Positions 1 to 12,738 of a stretch of DNA of 64,000 nucleotides are shown here, piece after piece; the stretch's first letter is position 1, and each line of letters begins with the position of its first letter. Source of the DNA: Liolophura sinensis (lineage: Eukaryota > Mollusca > Polyplacophora > Chitonida > Chitonidae). The position numbers and the translations under genes are program-made. The DNA lies in contig NC_088295.1 of NCBI RefSeq assembly GCF_032854445.1, positions 14,929,385-14,993,384 on the forward strand, given 5' to 3'. The notes under the pieces are model-generated. The model made no database searches, was not told the DNA's origin, and was given only the letters and a program-made list of their open reading frames with translations.

Positions 1-419
1 AATTCCGCCACTAGATCGAAGTAAAATGCCATTTACATAATTTTAATTAAATTTGCAATGCTTCACTCCTTCGATCATGTTATATGTGTTGAATGTACAC
101 AAAGTTTGATCATAATATTATATAAAATATAAACAGGTTAACGAGGCATGCACAGACGGCAAGTATGGATTCTATATCCCTGGTACCAAATAAATTGCCA
201 TGAAAAGAATGAAGCAGAGGACACATTGCCTAGAAAAAAATGAAGCAGAGGACATATAAATATGTAAAATCTTAGCTTTAATTGGACTGTCTTCCACGAA
301 AGTTTACAACGTATCTTTTGATTTATCAAGATTCAATCACATCTCCCAGAAGAGAAATCCAGATATTATACAATAATCAAAACCAGTAGCTTCGAATCAC
401 ATCGTAAGAAGACGATATA

Positions 420-835
420 TAGCACATGCATGTTGATTAATACAAAATAAAAAATATACAAAATAAAAAAATATATATATAGGCTCCTATAGCCATATTA
501 AGCGCTAAAGCAGGACTTGCCACACTGTTGTGTTGATTTGGAACTCTGACGTCACAGGAAGTTTATCCAACTCTCATCAAGGCACTGAATGTTGTAATAA
601 GTCTTTTTATGCACGAGTAAAAGATTAATGAACTAACGTTCCCAAAAAGTCCTTATTTCTGGTGAACCTCAGGAGAAAAGGGTGATGTGATACGAGTTGA
701 TAATACCATCAGTATGGCTCTTAAAGCCCACCGTACATTCAAAAAATCTGAAAAAATAAATGGAAGTATTTTTACGCATATTTTTCAGTTATCCGTATGT
801 TGAATCTTACTTCGTATTTTAGCTTTCTTTTACTT
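420..835. mobile_element. Foldback MITE-like element, copy 1
   Basis: About 300 bp here match the element at 46438-46915 on the same strand. Shared blocks include the segment around 550-600 (cacaggaagt followed by atccaactct), the segment around 660-690 (ctggtgaac, caggagaaaa) and the right arm around 755-815 (aagtatttttacgcat). The right arm contains the inverted half of the GGCTTTAAGAGCCATACTGA-like terminal repeat (about 710-735). The left arm is decayed and AT-rich, so the outer left border is approximate. No ORF of its own is seen, so it would be non-autonomous. Confidence 0.6.
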
Positions 836-1628
836 TAATATAAAAAAAGGCTTATAATACATCTTCTTTTAATCAACCGAACGATGTCCAAAGTCAACTT
901 CCACTTACTTTTTGATAAGGTACACGACGGCTGTTCGAAAGATAAACTGCTGACAACGAAATTCAATGTCTGTTGTACCCTTATATTCGAAGGCAATAAA
1001 AAAACACATGCACAAACAAATAAATAACAAGGCATTCAAAAAATCCCACCAGGTCGCCTGCTATAGCCGTCAAGTAGACAATGAAATCAGAATAGATAAA
1101 AGTGTTGTGGTGGTAAAGATGTCATTGTGGGGAGTTCATACACAAAATTGAGGCAGTGGTCTTTGATATGAAAATTGCGCATGCGGCAATCCGTGAAATT
1201 CTTACACTCTACAAATTGGGGAAAAGAGCTAGAGACATTAAGCTTATCTAGATAAGTGATTGCATAAGAAAATCTAGCCCTACAAGAAAGGCTGGTAGAA
1301 ATCTGTGTTTACAGGAGAACAGAATGAAGCCAATCTGAATGTGTGTCCATAAAACAAGAAAATGGTAAAATCACCAGAGGCACCCAATACCCTTCTTGTT
1401 CTCCTTCATGTAGGTAGGCATATGTGCATAAAAATTGTAGCCTACATGAAACTTTTCTTGATTACAAAAATGGCAAATCTCGTGAAGTCCATAAATTTCC
1501 TAAGCAATAAAGTCACAGTAAGCCTGTATACAAGAAACTGTTGTCCTGCAAGGAGGCTTAATTTCTTGTTTACTACAGAAAACAAGCTGTAGTTTGTATA
1601 ACAGGTAAATTTTTGAAAATTACTATCA

Positions 1629-1836
1629 ATTATTTATATATTTATTTGTTTGGTGTTTTGTGTTGTACTCCGGAATATTTCACTTATATGATGGTGACCA
1701 GCATTATGGTGGGAGGAAACCGTGCAGAGTCCGAGGAAAACCCATGATCATTTGTAGGTTTCAGGCAGACCTTTCCACGTACAGTCGGAGAGAAAGCCTG
1801 CATGAGCTGGACTTGAGCTCACAGCGACCGTCCATC
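1629..1836 (-). mobile_element. tRNA-derived SINE (family A), diverged copy
   Basis: The element lies on the minus strand. The plus strand begins with an (ATTT)n tail complement, followed by the family core (tggtgttttg, aatatttcacttatatgatgg, gcattatggtgggaggaaac) and ends near the box-B-like block (gagctcacagcgacc). The tRNA-like 5' head is missing or too diverged to see. Confidence 0.75.
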
Positions 1837-2536
1837 AATTAAAATCATTAAAAAACATTCACAAAGCCTATAAAACTAAAACCATTAAAACAGTTAAACC
1901 TTCCATCAGTAGGCCCTTTGTACAGTAAACATACACAGGCTATAACAGATATAGAAAAAAAAATGACAAAACACAACTCTCTATCGTTGTGTGTTGGAGA
2001 TCCAAGTATGCTTGCCATTATACAGAAGCTAAAAAAAAACATTGTAATTTGGATAAAACACATCCAATATAATATCAAAATTCATATGTGTATATCATCA
2101 AGGCATTCTCATGAAGATATGTTGAAAACTGATAACAGCTGACCCAAACATAAAACCTTACTCTGAGGCTATATATACATCTGTGAAGAAGACCAAAAGA
2201 TGGTATTTTTTAACGAAATAGAAAGGTATAATGTCATAAACATAACATGAAAACTTTGACAGCACGTGATCCAAATAAAAAAGCTGACCCAAATATAAAC
2301 TCAAATATCGCTAATTATTCAAAATAAGTAAATGCCCAAATCCTGTTCACCATAACCACCCAGTTTCATAGAGATGATGTGAAACCTTGGAATATTTGAC
2401 CCAAACATAAAACCTTACCCTGTCCAACAAAACTGAATAGTACTGGCTAAGACAAAATGGCAAAGTCGAAATCCTGATAATTTGAATAAAAATGCAAAAC
2501 ATCCCTAATTTATAATCAAAATGAGTTAATCTTTCC

Positions 2537-2682
2537 CACCAAGTTTCACACAAATGTCCAAATCATGTTCATCATTCCCACCAAGTTTCATACAGGTGTC
2601 CAAATCATGTTCATCATTCCCACCAAGTTTCATACAGGTGTCCAAATCATATTCATCATTCCCACCAACTTTCATACAGGTG
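2537..2682. repeat. 42-bp tandem repeat, about 3.4 copies
   Basis: A unit of 42 bp (beginning tcatcattcccaccaagttt) recurs about three and a half times with few mismatches. It is followed directly by the 27-bp array. Related single units occur upstream at about 2340-2375. Confidence 0.85.
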
Positions 2683-2706
2683 ACGTAAAGACTGTGAGAC
2701 TAGCAC

Positions 2707-2975
2707 ACCCAAACATAAAACCTTACTCAACTGACCCAAACATAAAACCTTACTCAACTGACCCAAACATAAAACCTTACTCAACTGACCCAAACATAAA
2801 ACCTTACTCAACTGACCCAAACATAAAACCTTACTCAACTGATCCAAACATAAAACCTTACTCAACTGACCCAAACATAAAACCTTACTCAACTGACCCC
2901 AAACAAAAAACCTTACTCAACTGACCCAAACATAAAACCTTACTCAACTGACCCAAACATAAAACCTTACTCGGA
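2707..2975. repeat. 27-bp minisatellite, about 10 copies
   Basis: The unit acccaaacataaaacctta plus ctcaactg is repeated about ten times almost perfectly, with one 28-bp variant near 2897. The unit length is a multiple of three, so it is open in several frames and produces spurious repeat ORFs on both strands. Isolated copies of the same motif at about 2139 and 2398 suggest that the array expanded from a dispersed repeat. Confidence 0.95.
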
Positions 2976-3767
2976 CACCAACACTTACACCACCACCACT
3001 TTTCCCCCACACTCACAATACCTTGACTTACTTCATAACAGTCAACTAATCATGGAAGAAATTTGGGAACAAGCCAGCTTATCTGTACATTTGTCAGCAA
3101 TTAGTGGAAGTTTGAATTCAAAACATTGGCCAACCAATGTCTTTGAAGTTAAAACGGCTGGATTACTGTTAAAAAGTGGTCAATAGTTTGATGCTGGCTT
3201 TGAATTACCTGCACTTCCAATGACTCAGGGAATCAGTAAGGACAAATTAGAAAGACAATTTCCAACTGCTATTTGTAGTGAAATTGTCATAGTGGATTTA
3301 GGCAAGACCCAGGATAGGTGCTACCTTATGGTAGTGTCCAGCTAGACTGGCATACTCTAAACACCCTTTCTTTAGCTTATTTATCCACTGAAGTGAATAC
3401 AGCCACATGTGTGGATTGTAAGGTGAACCTATTGATAATATAACTAATATGTTGCCAATGACGTCACACATATTTTTTCTTGCCACATTTAATGTCAGAT
3501 CTGCTTTTCTGTGGAAAGGCACACATTACATGAGTTGTTACAGTTCTTGTGAACTTTAATAACCTGACCATAAAGGTGTAGACAAACTTGTGTGACATCA
3601 TCAGGTTGAAAGCAAAAAAAACACAGCATGTAATACATATACAAATATAAAATATATTTAATCAGTATTATGTACAATGAATGTAAACTATTATGTTAAT
3701 AATTTAAATCTACAATGATCTAATATTTACTGATGGCCATTACTGTGTGCACACACAAGTATCGCAG

Positions 3768-6700
3768 TCAGAAGAAATGTTTGATTACACTTGTCACCCA
3801 CATGACCCACAGCGGAATGTGTCTGTCTGGTCGCTCGTATGTTTCCTCTGTCACCTGACTAGACAACTCATACAGGCGTTCATTCTCCTGAAACGGGTAA
3901 AATAAATCACATTAATCACGTGAATCCCACTGACTCTCCAAATAAGGACCTTACTCTTTAAGTTTTCATTTTCATTGGGTTTTTCATAGAATTGTATTTT
4001 CAGTTCTATTAAATCCTTATCTCTTTCATTAGGCAGAATAAATAAAAAATTCCCTACCGACCAACCCCACTTTTGTGGATTAGGGTTGTTTAGCACCCAA
4101 CAAGAAATTTTTTTTTTTTACACTGGCCTAACCAGTGACTGCAACTACAAGTACCTTATGTAACTCTGTCCGTAGCGAGTGGTTTGTTGTGACGATGGCT
4201 AACTGTGCTTCCAGGTCTCTGTGTACAGATCTATAACCTGTCATTGAAAAGCAAATCGAAAACAAGTTTAAAGGATTTGTGACACATGTAGAGCTCACTT
4301 TTTACTTGTTTACTTGTGTTCAGCATTTCTTTCTCTCGAGACTTATGTTCTTGCAAATGTAACTTTCCAACAGACAAATTATGTCACTGATTGGAGTCAA
4401 TACCATTCCCATGAAATGTTAAAATCCTAGTTTTGTGTACTTTCACATCTGTGGTGTAACAATCTACTTGAAATTAAAGAGACACATTATAAAAAGAAAT
4501 TCAGATTTTTTCAGTTGGTCCAGCTACAAAAACGAGTTGCGTTGGACTCCATACGGAACACTCTAAGCTTATATTTTTCGAAAAATGTCCATTAAGAGAA
4601 TTACTTGGCAAAATCCGTCGCTAGTGTAAATTCTCAGCCCGATCAAATAAAAGGCAAATAAGACAGCACTCCTCCAAATGCATGAATACAACTCTTGGAT
4701 CACACATGTAAACAATATAACACTTCAAAGGGAATTACAAGTCTACTAAACCAAATACAATCTTCTTTTCTATCAACAATGTATTATCAAGTGTTCGCAA
4801 TTTGCAACAATCTGCATGGCCCATAATTACAACATAGTGCTATGTCTGACATTTGAATTTCACTGAATATTTCTCCATGTCTACACTACAAGGGGCTGCT
4901 GAAATGTCAAAACTGTACCAACAACAGATGACAGGCATACTGCACAAGCTGATTAGTTATTTTCCTGTCTTTAGGCTTCCAGCCAAATTGAGTTAAAGAC
5001 TACCTAGCAGTTCTGAAGATATCACATGGGCAAGATTATTAACTACCACATTCAAATGCCATTGAACAGAACTCAGAAATGGCTATCAAAGCGCTTGCCT
5101 GTAGGAGACACATGAATGAAAAACTTTAGATCAACGAAGTACTGAAACTGTGAACTTGGTAATTTCTGGTCATTAATATGCACATAGAGCATAGTGTTAT
5201 TTTGCTTTATATGCATGTAAAATTCCAGGTGTGCATTTTTTGAGATACTATCCCTAACATTTTATTTAACTTTGATTGTGATACACAAAGTCTGGAATTT
5301 GGTAATTTACGCTATTTAATATGCACACACAGCATCAATGACGGACTATCCCTCTTGTTTTATTGTGCTCTACAAGTGCGCAAACCCTGAGCTCAATAAA
5401 AGTACTTTCTGAGATAACACCCCTAACATTTTGTTTAACCTTGATTTCAATACACAACATACTGTGTCAGGAATTCTGTAATTTATGGTACTTAATATGT
5501 ACACACATAATACAGCAACAACGATGGAATATCCCCCTCATGCTAATGTGCTCTACACATGTGCAAGGGTTGAACAGTGGCCATTAGGCTTTAATTTTAA
5601 TTAGGCTGCATTCACCTCATTGTGCATAGAAAAGGTTATTGCCTCATACAGATCCAAAATTGTGGAACGATGAACAACAAGGCAAACAAACCCAACAGCT
5701 GATATATTTTAAAAGGCCTATGTCATTAATCTTCAAAACAAATTTATTGATTATAGGCCAGTAAGTTCTGCACATATCATGCTGACATGGTTATAACATG
5801 AAGTAAAAATTATGAGGAATGATATGTATTTTTAAGACAAATATTATCACTTTGTTACCATAACATTAGACAACACTCATATATTACTGGATACATTCCT
5901 AACAGATTGCATATATTGCTCTCTTTTCAAGATGATGTAACAGGTTAGAGCAATTTTAGACACTGTACATTTTATCACTGTTATTTTATTAGCATTAATT
6001 ATCCCTTTAAAACTATTTTGGCGCCATTTTCACAAAACTTTGTAAATGGCTTTTTCGCAACTTTTCTCAGAACTCACATCTTATGGAGCTATAACACAGA
6101 AAATGCCTTTTATGCAAAGAGATAAGAAAAATATGACTTACGAAGTGGGCCCCATGTCTTACTTTTACATTTCCTCTCTATCCTTGTTAAGATTTACAAT
6201 GAGCAAAAGCTGAACAGTAAATACCAACCTGTTCCAGAATCAGATCTTACCAAAGTTTGTGGAGCCTATAAGGGTCATGTCTGGCAGAGTTTTCCCACAG
6301 GGGTAATACCATAGTCCTTTAACGTGAAATGTCCATTTGTTCCTGTAATACTCATACAGTTTGATCCTGTTTTGCTGATTTAAGGCACTGAGAGTCTGGA
6401 AAAACAGCTTCGAGATGTAGATGTAGGCTGGGACAATTCCACCAGTCATCCCACGAGCACCATAAAACCCATTCACCTGCAATGTCAGACAGGTGACAAC
6501 CATGTAATGAAGCCTTACAGGAAGCTACTGTTTGTTGGTAGTGATGATTACACAGTGGCAGGTGTGAAAAGCTTTGATTTACATAGCTGTCCATATTTTC
6601 ACATCAAACTGTAACTCCAGTTCAGAAGAACTGAGTTATTTGATCAAAACAAATGAGTGTTCAGCGCCAAAGTACTTCACATCCAAGCAATATTTACACT

Positions 6701-9700
6701 TGCATATCTTCGCATATTGCTACATTTGCACTTTCACATGTTCACATTCAAGTTAAATTTACACTTGTACAGCTTCACCCTTATTAAGCTTTCACATACA
6801 TTTGCAACTCACTTCTTTTACACAATTGTTTTTCCTATTACCATGAAGTGAATTTGATTTAATCAAGTAAGCTAAATTCAATAAAATGCATAAGAACAGC
6901 TCTGAACTGCTATGTTTTTCTCCAACATGCCATCTAGACAATGTGACAGCTCAATGGATAAGCCATCAGTGACAGCCCATGAAATCTGACCCCATCTCTA
7001 CAATGTGAATGCAGAGCACTCACTCGCCACAATATGACTGGAAAATTGCTGATGTTGTGTTAAACCATAATCATTTATTCATTCAGAGCACTGACACCTG
7101 TTAGTGTTGAGGAATTCTTATGAAAAGCAAGAAACAAAGAATAACTATAAGCATAGAGGGTACATCTGTATATGAACCAGACATGGACCTAACAAGGAAA
7201 TTTCAAGTACATAAATATCATACTCATTTCCAAACAATCAGTAATATCAAAAATTTAATACTGTTAGGAAGACATAAATCAAGTCTGCTTTACAGGTACA
7301 AAATCTATGTTTCAACTTTTAAGTCCCAAGTCATGAACATCACTGCTACTAACCTGAGGAGAGGCCATGAGGATCTCATACTGGGCCAGAGACTGGTTCA
7401 GCAAGATGTCCATGTACTGGTCAGTGAGATTGAAGTAGCCGGATGCCAGGCGGATCCTGTGGCCTGAGTCTGCTGACCGCAGTAGCCGCCTCATAGTGTC
7501 TTCATCCTGTGTGATGCCCAGGGGCCCCATCTGTACCAAGGGGTAGAGCCAAGTGTCTTTGTCACAGTGATGCCCCTGATTCTGAGAATCTCTCCCTTCA
7601 GTACCTGTCCCACCCCTCCAACTTTCACAGGCCAGTAGCTTCTCAACCCGGTCACGGGCTGCCCATTTAAACGTTGTCTGGTCATCTGTATACAGAAACA
7701 ACAACTGAAAATGAATCTATGATCAAACTGATATATTCCCAGCTTTTGCACTCTCAAGGGGAAATGTAACCACTGGCAAAGTAATCAAAGAAGTCGAGAC
7801 CAGAGGGCAGACACAACAGCCACACTGCCCACACGTAAAATACATTATTTACTGCTTAAAACATGTCCTATTTACCACAGATATTAAAATCAATAAATTG
7901 AAAGTACATGTTCACATATTTCCAGAATTTATACATGTACATACCCATATTTTCATGTATATCTATTTGAGCTGATGTGTGTTTTTATTTTGACACGCTG
8001 ACAATGAAAAAATTACAGAAATTTGCTGCTGATTTAACCCTTTGTCTGCCATGATAACCACGACTTATATAACCTGATATTTCAAATAAGCACATGCCTT
8101 GGAATGGATGGATTCCAAATGATTCGTCAACAGTGACTGTGTTATCTGTTTGCAACTGAAAAGAAAATGACGCCACTGTTTTCACAAGCGATGTAAAAAA
8201 GTCTGCCAAAGGCGCACAGTTTTCTATAAGGATGTAGCGGTCCTGTCTGTTTGTGAAGTAATCATGGCTCAAGTTAGATCTGAAAAGACAAGAGACCAAG
8301 TGTATGTACATGGACGAATCCCAAACAACAATGTCACAACAGCTTTTCTCTTACATTGATCATTCTAATCTTGGTGAAAGCAATAGGGAGTTTCAAGTTC
8401 GAAAAAAAGTCCTACTGTACCATGTCACCATGGTGAGACAGGTGATCTGTAAATTATCAAATATCAACAAAGGTTGCCCAAATGTTTCACAAGTCACATG
8501 ATACAGTAGAGCTGTTTTTACCTTTAACCACAAAAGAGTTTTAATTCAAAACTCCCCTAATGTGACTGCTGCCATGGCATTACAGGAAGTGTGAACATAT
8601 GTATTTGTGTATGAAACAGCCAGTTGACCAATCAGCAACAGTCTTGTTTATGATAAGTGAAAAATTGTGTTATTGAGAAACAGGTTTCTCAATAAGGGAG
8701 GTTGGAAAGGCCTACTGCAAAGTAAAGATTGAATACCATAAATAATTCTCAAAGCTCAAGCAAAAATACTAGTAATAACACAGTCAAGGCTTTATTTTCT
8801 GCTATCAATCAGATATTAAACGAATCCAAACTTCACTGTGCAATAATCTATTTATTTATTATTTATATGAACAGTTTATGAACTCTTCATCAAAGCTCAA
8901 CTTACTAAACAGACATGACATCAACCTTTGCTTTAGCTGGCCACCAATAAAAGTGACAACATTAGCATATGGGTTGTGAGACATCATCTCACAAATACTG
9001 GGCTTGAATCCCAGAACCATCCACAGGCTGCTGACAGACCTTCCCGGGTACCAATCAAAACTTGAAAGTAGTTCTAAAACTTGTTTCACATGACACATAC
9101 ACCCATGTCAGTAGTCGCTAATTGGTTAACAGATGGGCAGACAAATCACAATCAGATAAGATCGCAGACATCTAATGAATGCTGGAAACAAGATGAAAAT
9201 ACTCACCCACTAATTATCACAGAATCATCAAAGAGATAAACCTTTAGATGTGTTAGTCCTATTGTTTCATTGTATCTCTCAGGTAACACATACTTCAAGA
9301 ATCCTCGCAGATCAGGCGTGTGGTACAATGAAACACTCACAGACTTTTCAAACTTTTGTAATAATGGTAATAAAAGAGTCCTAGAGTTAACTTGTCCTCT
9401 GGAACCTCGTGTAAAGTCTAAAAGAACAGTCACTTCTAATTCCCGATCTTCTTCCTTCCTGACTCGAGTACATGACTTCTCCAGGCAATCCACCTGAAAC
9501 AATCCAACATTCATGGCCACAAAATATCACCTTCATTTAATCAAGCTAGTGAATTCTGATGTCATCTAACTTGATTTACTGAACCTTTAACTGTTCAAAG
9601 CCCTGAACTTTCCTTCATAAATATGCATAATTCATAGCCTAATCAGGTCCCACTTCACAAAGGTCACCAGACACCTTAGTTATTGACACTGACAAAACTT

Positions 9701-12437
9701 CAAAACACACTTATGAGAGTGATCAATGATTGGTTGAAAAGGCTCTGGAGGAAATATGCAGGCCACAATGGCACAGTCTGTCAAGAGAAGGTTTCTGAAG
9801 ACTTTTAGGCATACAGTAAAGCAAGCGTGATTATGGAGCCTCTAGTGTAGTATCCATCCTGCTGATAGGAAGATGTAAAATAAAGGTGCTGAGCTAAGTA
9901 TTTACATGACATCCTATCTCTCAGCAAGGACTATTCACTGAAGAAGGGGCCTGATAATGAATTTTGCAAGATGTAATAGATGTTTTAAATTTGTACTTGC
10001 TGGTATTACATGTAATGATTGTACATCATCATGTATTGTTGGCAAGCTTTAGATTCTTCTTCTGAATTGAACAATCCTCCCAAACATTAAACAACGAACG
10101 TTTTTTAAGTAGACAGACAGATTAAGATATGATCCCAGTAGATATACAGAATGCCAGCAAGAGTTTACAAAACATATGACAGTACCAGCATCACAGTTTC
10201 TCAGTCAAAAAAACAGTTAATTTGATATTTATGGCCAAATAGTGACCATTACTACAACATGCATCAATCTGAAATGTTTACACCATCCAATCTTCACAAA
10301 TCCATAGACCAGATTTTTCTTAACAACCTGGCCACAGACTACATAATTCTAAAATTGGAAACAGTTTAAGTATTGAAGAAACCATATGAAAATTATAGTT
10401 ATATTAGAGCTAAATCAAAAATAGAGAATATGATACTTTAGAAAGTATATGGGTCACCCACAGTATAATGGTACTCACAAGTTCCTGTTCCAGTTCTCCT
10501 GTACCCAAGTACAATGAAGCCAAAACAATACGTTTCTTGACAGAGTCTGTTTTCTCCTAAACAACAGAAAATACAGGTCTTGTAGTACTGAATGATCAAT
10601 ATGAACAGTTGATTTATTTATTTGATTGTTGTTTATTGCAATACTCAGAATTTTTCACTTATATGATGGATGTCAGTCCTCTGGATCAGTCCTATGTTTC
10701 CTGGATAAACCACCCACCTCTGACAATTTGCTGACAACCGTATGACAAACCTCAGCAAATGTAAGAGCACCATTCACTTCCTTTTGACACAATGGCCAAA
10801 CAAACAACACCCACAGATTCTCTCTTCATAGTCAGGATCTAAACATACACCTCCTATTACGCATGGTTGGATCATGCCTCACACCACAAAGCCATGTCCT
10901 GTTCCCCACTGAACCAATGATATCACCTCTCAAAATTCCAGGAATATTAAATAAAAAAATTTTCACCACCAATTAACATGCATTTTTTGATTGCATACAA
11001 GTAGTTTTATTTCTGTTATGTTTTGAGATTAAGGTGGTGGTGGCTATGTATTGTGAATAAAGAGATGTTAAATCAAGTTCTTGCCTGAAAGAAAAAAGCA
11101 GATAGACTGATTTTTTACGAGGCAATCTTTCTGCTACAGCAAATTTCTGAATTGAGAAGGCTACACACTGAGCCAGGATGAATCCTAATGTTAGTACAGG
11201 ACAGAACACAATACCATCTTTCATTAAATTTTCGAAATCATTACTTTTTCACATGACTTTACAGTATTATAATTACAAAAATGGGTGTTAGATGTTTGTA
11301 GCAATACTACCTTTAAAGTGGAGAAAAACTGTGATGGTTCCTGAAGAATAGTTATTTGACTTCCATCAACAGCAAAACAAGGGCTAACATCAGCCAGCCA
11401 GGCGTGTGGACGACAGCACTTCATATCTTCATGCTTTGTTACATGTATGTTGTCTTTTGGTATACATGTAATAGACTTGCGGTCTTCATTCAATGATAAA
11501 ACAGTTACATACCTTATCAAAAAAGAAAAGAAACATAACAAATTAAGATTTGGTTAATGGCTCCACTTTTCAAGAGAAGTGTTTTTTTTATCCCCATCTA
11601 CGGCCGAAATGTGTCTTTTATGGTAAAAATACCCATAGGCTGGGTGTACAAATGACAAAATGTGCTGGATAGCATCAGTAGAGGAGACGTGTCTTATAAT
11701 TTGTGGCAGAATACTTTGAGTCCATTCGGCATAGTTGGAGTAGGATTAGATGGGCTGGCATTTCCAACCTTTCATCTTCATAAAGCCTTGTGTATAGGAG
11801 CAGCATGCTAAAAACATATGCAGGAAATCTACTGATTAGATATAAGGCCTGTGATCATGCCCCAAGCGTTGACATCATAACCATGCAAGACAGATGTCAT
11901 GTTTCTAATCATGGTGTTTCATGGCGACCGAAGATAAATGATCCAAATTATATTGCAAATCAAAGACTTCAAACATTTACACATGTACTGTTGCATACAA
12001 GCCACATTAATTGTTCTTATCATCGTTTTCATCATCTTTCTTCGGATCAGTTGTTTGATATTCTGTTTATAAATATGACCCCTACACGATTGGCCATATG
12101 ACAACCCCTTCCTGATAACACACAGAGCTGGCGGAGTAAATCAGACTGGTACCTTATCCATATGTGATTACATCCTACAAAAAATTGCCTATCTCCTGCT
12201 CTGCTTTATTTTCATTTACTGATGGATTCAGTTTCATCTCTTCCGCACTTATTTTTCTTCCCCGTTCTTTGCTTGAATGACATCGGTGTAAAATGTTTGA
12301 ACATTAGAATTGTCAGATCAATAGCATACTTGTTAGCAATGAAATGGCAATAAGTAAGCAAGGCATTACCTTCGATAGACATAATTTACAATCCCAAAAC
12401 CAATTAATTTGTGAGATCTGAGTGGAGTGCTCGCCAT
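3768..12437 (-). CDS. PGS1: CDP-diacylglycerol--glycerol-3-phosphate 3-phosphatidyltransferase, mitochondrial
   Basis: PGS1 makes phosphatidylglycerophosphate from CDP-diacylglycerol and glycerol-3-phosphate, the committed step to PG and cardiolipin in mitochondria. I place nine exons: 12370-12437, 11311-11512, 10479-10556, 9207-9493, 8098-8279, 7354-7685, 6251-6476, 4155-4237 and 3768-3887. All join in frame to about 525 residues (human about 556 from memory). Family hallmarks are RIVLASLYLGTG, LLDFTRGSRG, the first phospholipase-D-type motif HLKVYLFD (about 198-205), the second HVKGLW (about 434) followed by TLIGSTNFGYRSVHRDLEAQ, and the C-terminus WVTSVIKHFF. The second motif lacks the usual Asp, as I recall for the human protein. 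The start at 12437 has a good context; an in-frame ATG at 12458 is an alternative adding seven residues. The intron after 8098 appears to use a GC donor. The N-terminus is weakly conserved, as expected for a targeting sequence. It is head-to-head with DNAH17. Confidence 0.95.
6020..6153. mobile_element. Small MITE in a PGS1 intron
   Basis: This 134-bp stretch starts ggcgccattttcacaaaact and ends ttacgaagtgggcccc. It aligns along its length with the better preserved copy at 34033-34160, which has clear terminal inverted repeats. The right inverted repeat here has lost several bases. It lies in the intron between PGS1 exons 7 and 8. Confidence 0.6.
6935..7085 (+). mobile_element. SINE (family B), diverged
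   Basis: The 3' part (atatgactggaaaattgctg, gttaaaccataatcatttat, cattcattc) matches the tail of the fuller element at 58864-59215 (atatgactgaaaaatttttc, gttaaaccctaagcacta). The 5' part carries only a weak tRNA-like head. It sits in the intron between PGS1 exons 6 and 7. Confidence 0.6.
8885..9050 (-). mobile_element. Decayed SINE (family A) in a PGS1 intron
   Basis: The blocks ccagaaccatccacaggctg and ctgacagaccttcccgg match the body of the well preserved family-A copy at 63498-63766 (ccacgaccatccgcaggttg, tgaccttcccacgg). The remaining parts are too diverged to delimit, so both borders are approximate. Confidence 0.45.
10608..10900 (-). mobile_element. Decayed SINE (family A) in a PGS1 intron
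   Basis: The plus strand reads a (TTTA)n tail followed by ttgattgttgtttattgcaa and tttttcacttatatgatgg, the reverse of the family-A 3' end. The body beyond about 10720 is only faintly recognisable. It sits between PGS1 exons 2 and 3. Confidence 0.5.
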
Positions 12438-12738
12438 GCCACCGGAAGTTATTAACATTCGAAAACGAGGCGCCTGGGCACGTGCACCATTCCCTAGCAA
12501 CCGCTAACAACGCTGTTATAGATACCACCAAACTGCGGGTACAAAACCGTGCACGCAGTCTTGGGTTGACTGCAAATCCAACATTTTGGCGAAAATGTTG
12601 GACTGTTAATTGTGTAAACACACAGAAGAAATAGGTGTTAGCCAAGTATCAAAGGGGTAGTGTGTAACTTATTTTTTGTCGCCCAGCAGGCGTCACTTTG
12701 TGGATGTTTGTGTAAGTTGTGCTATTTTGGAATCAAAG
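12438..12738. promoter_or_regulatory. Divergent promoter of PGS1 and DNAH17
   Basis: Only about 300 bp separate the two start codons, so both promoters and 5' UTRs must share this interval. It contains an imperfect X-box-like motif at 12489-12501 (ATTCCC, one base, AGCAAC; right half-site exact, left half-site off by one or more bases) of the kind bound by RFX factors. It also contains a forkhead-type GTAAACA at 12614-12620, as bound by FOXJ1. RFX and FOXJ1 are the established activators of motile-cilium genes, so these sites fit the dynein gene. The motif matches are seen; binding is inferred. No TATA box is evident. Confidence 0.65.

Larger units (their letters stand above)
1..3767. other. 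Intergenic DNA downstream of PGS1, repeat-rich
   Basis: I see no coding exon here. The stretch holds a foldback-like element near 420-835, a SINE at 1629-1836, single dispersed copies of the 27-bp motif near 2139, 2285 and 2398, a 42-bp tandem repeat at 2537-2682 and a 27-bp array at 2707-2975. The rest (about 840-1620 and 2980-3767) is AT-rich and unremarkable. The lower end of PGS1, including its 3' UTR, must lie just below 3768, but I found no clear poly(A) signal on the minus strand. Confidence 0.6.

Noticed and set aside
2565-2924. ORF with a nine-residue repeat (TDPNIKPYS)
   Set aside because: It is the translation of the 27-bp and 42-bp arrays, open on both strands, with no start context or conserved part.
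12676-12738. In-frame extension of DNAH17 upstream of 12739
   Set aside because: It begins at TTG, not ATG, and the residues before 12739 do not resemble the family, while the ATG at 12739 matches the expected N-terminus.
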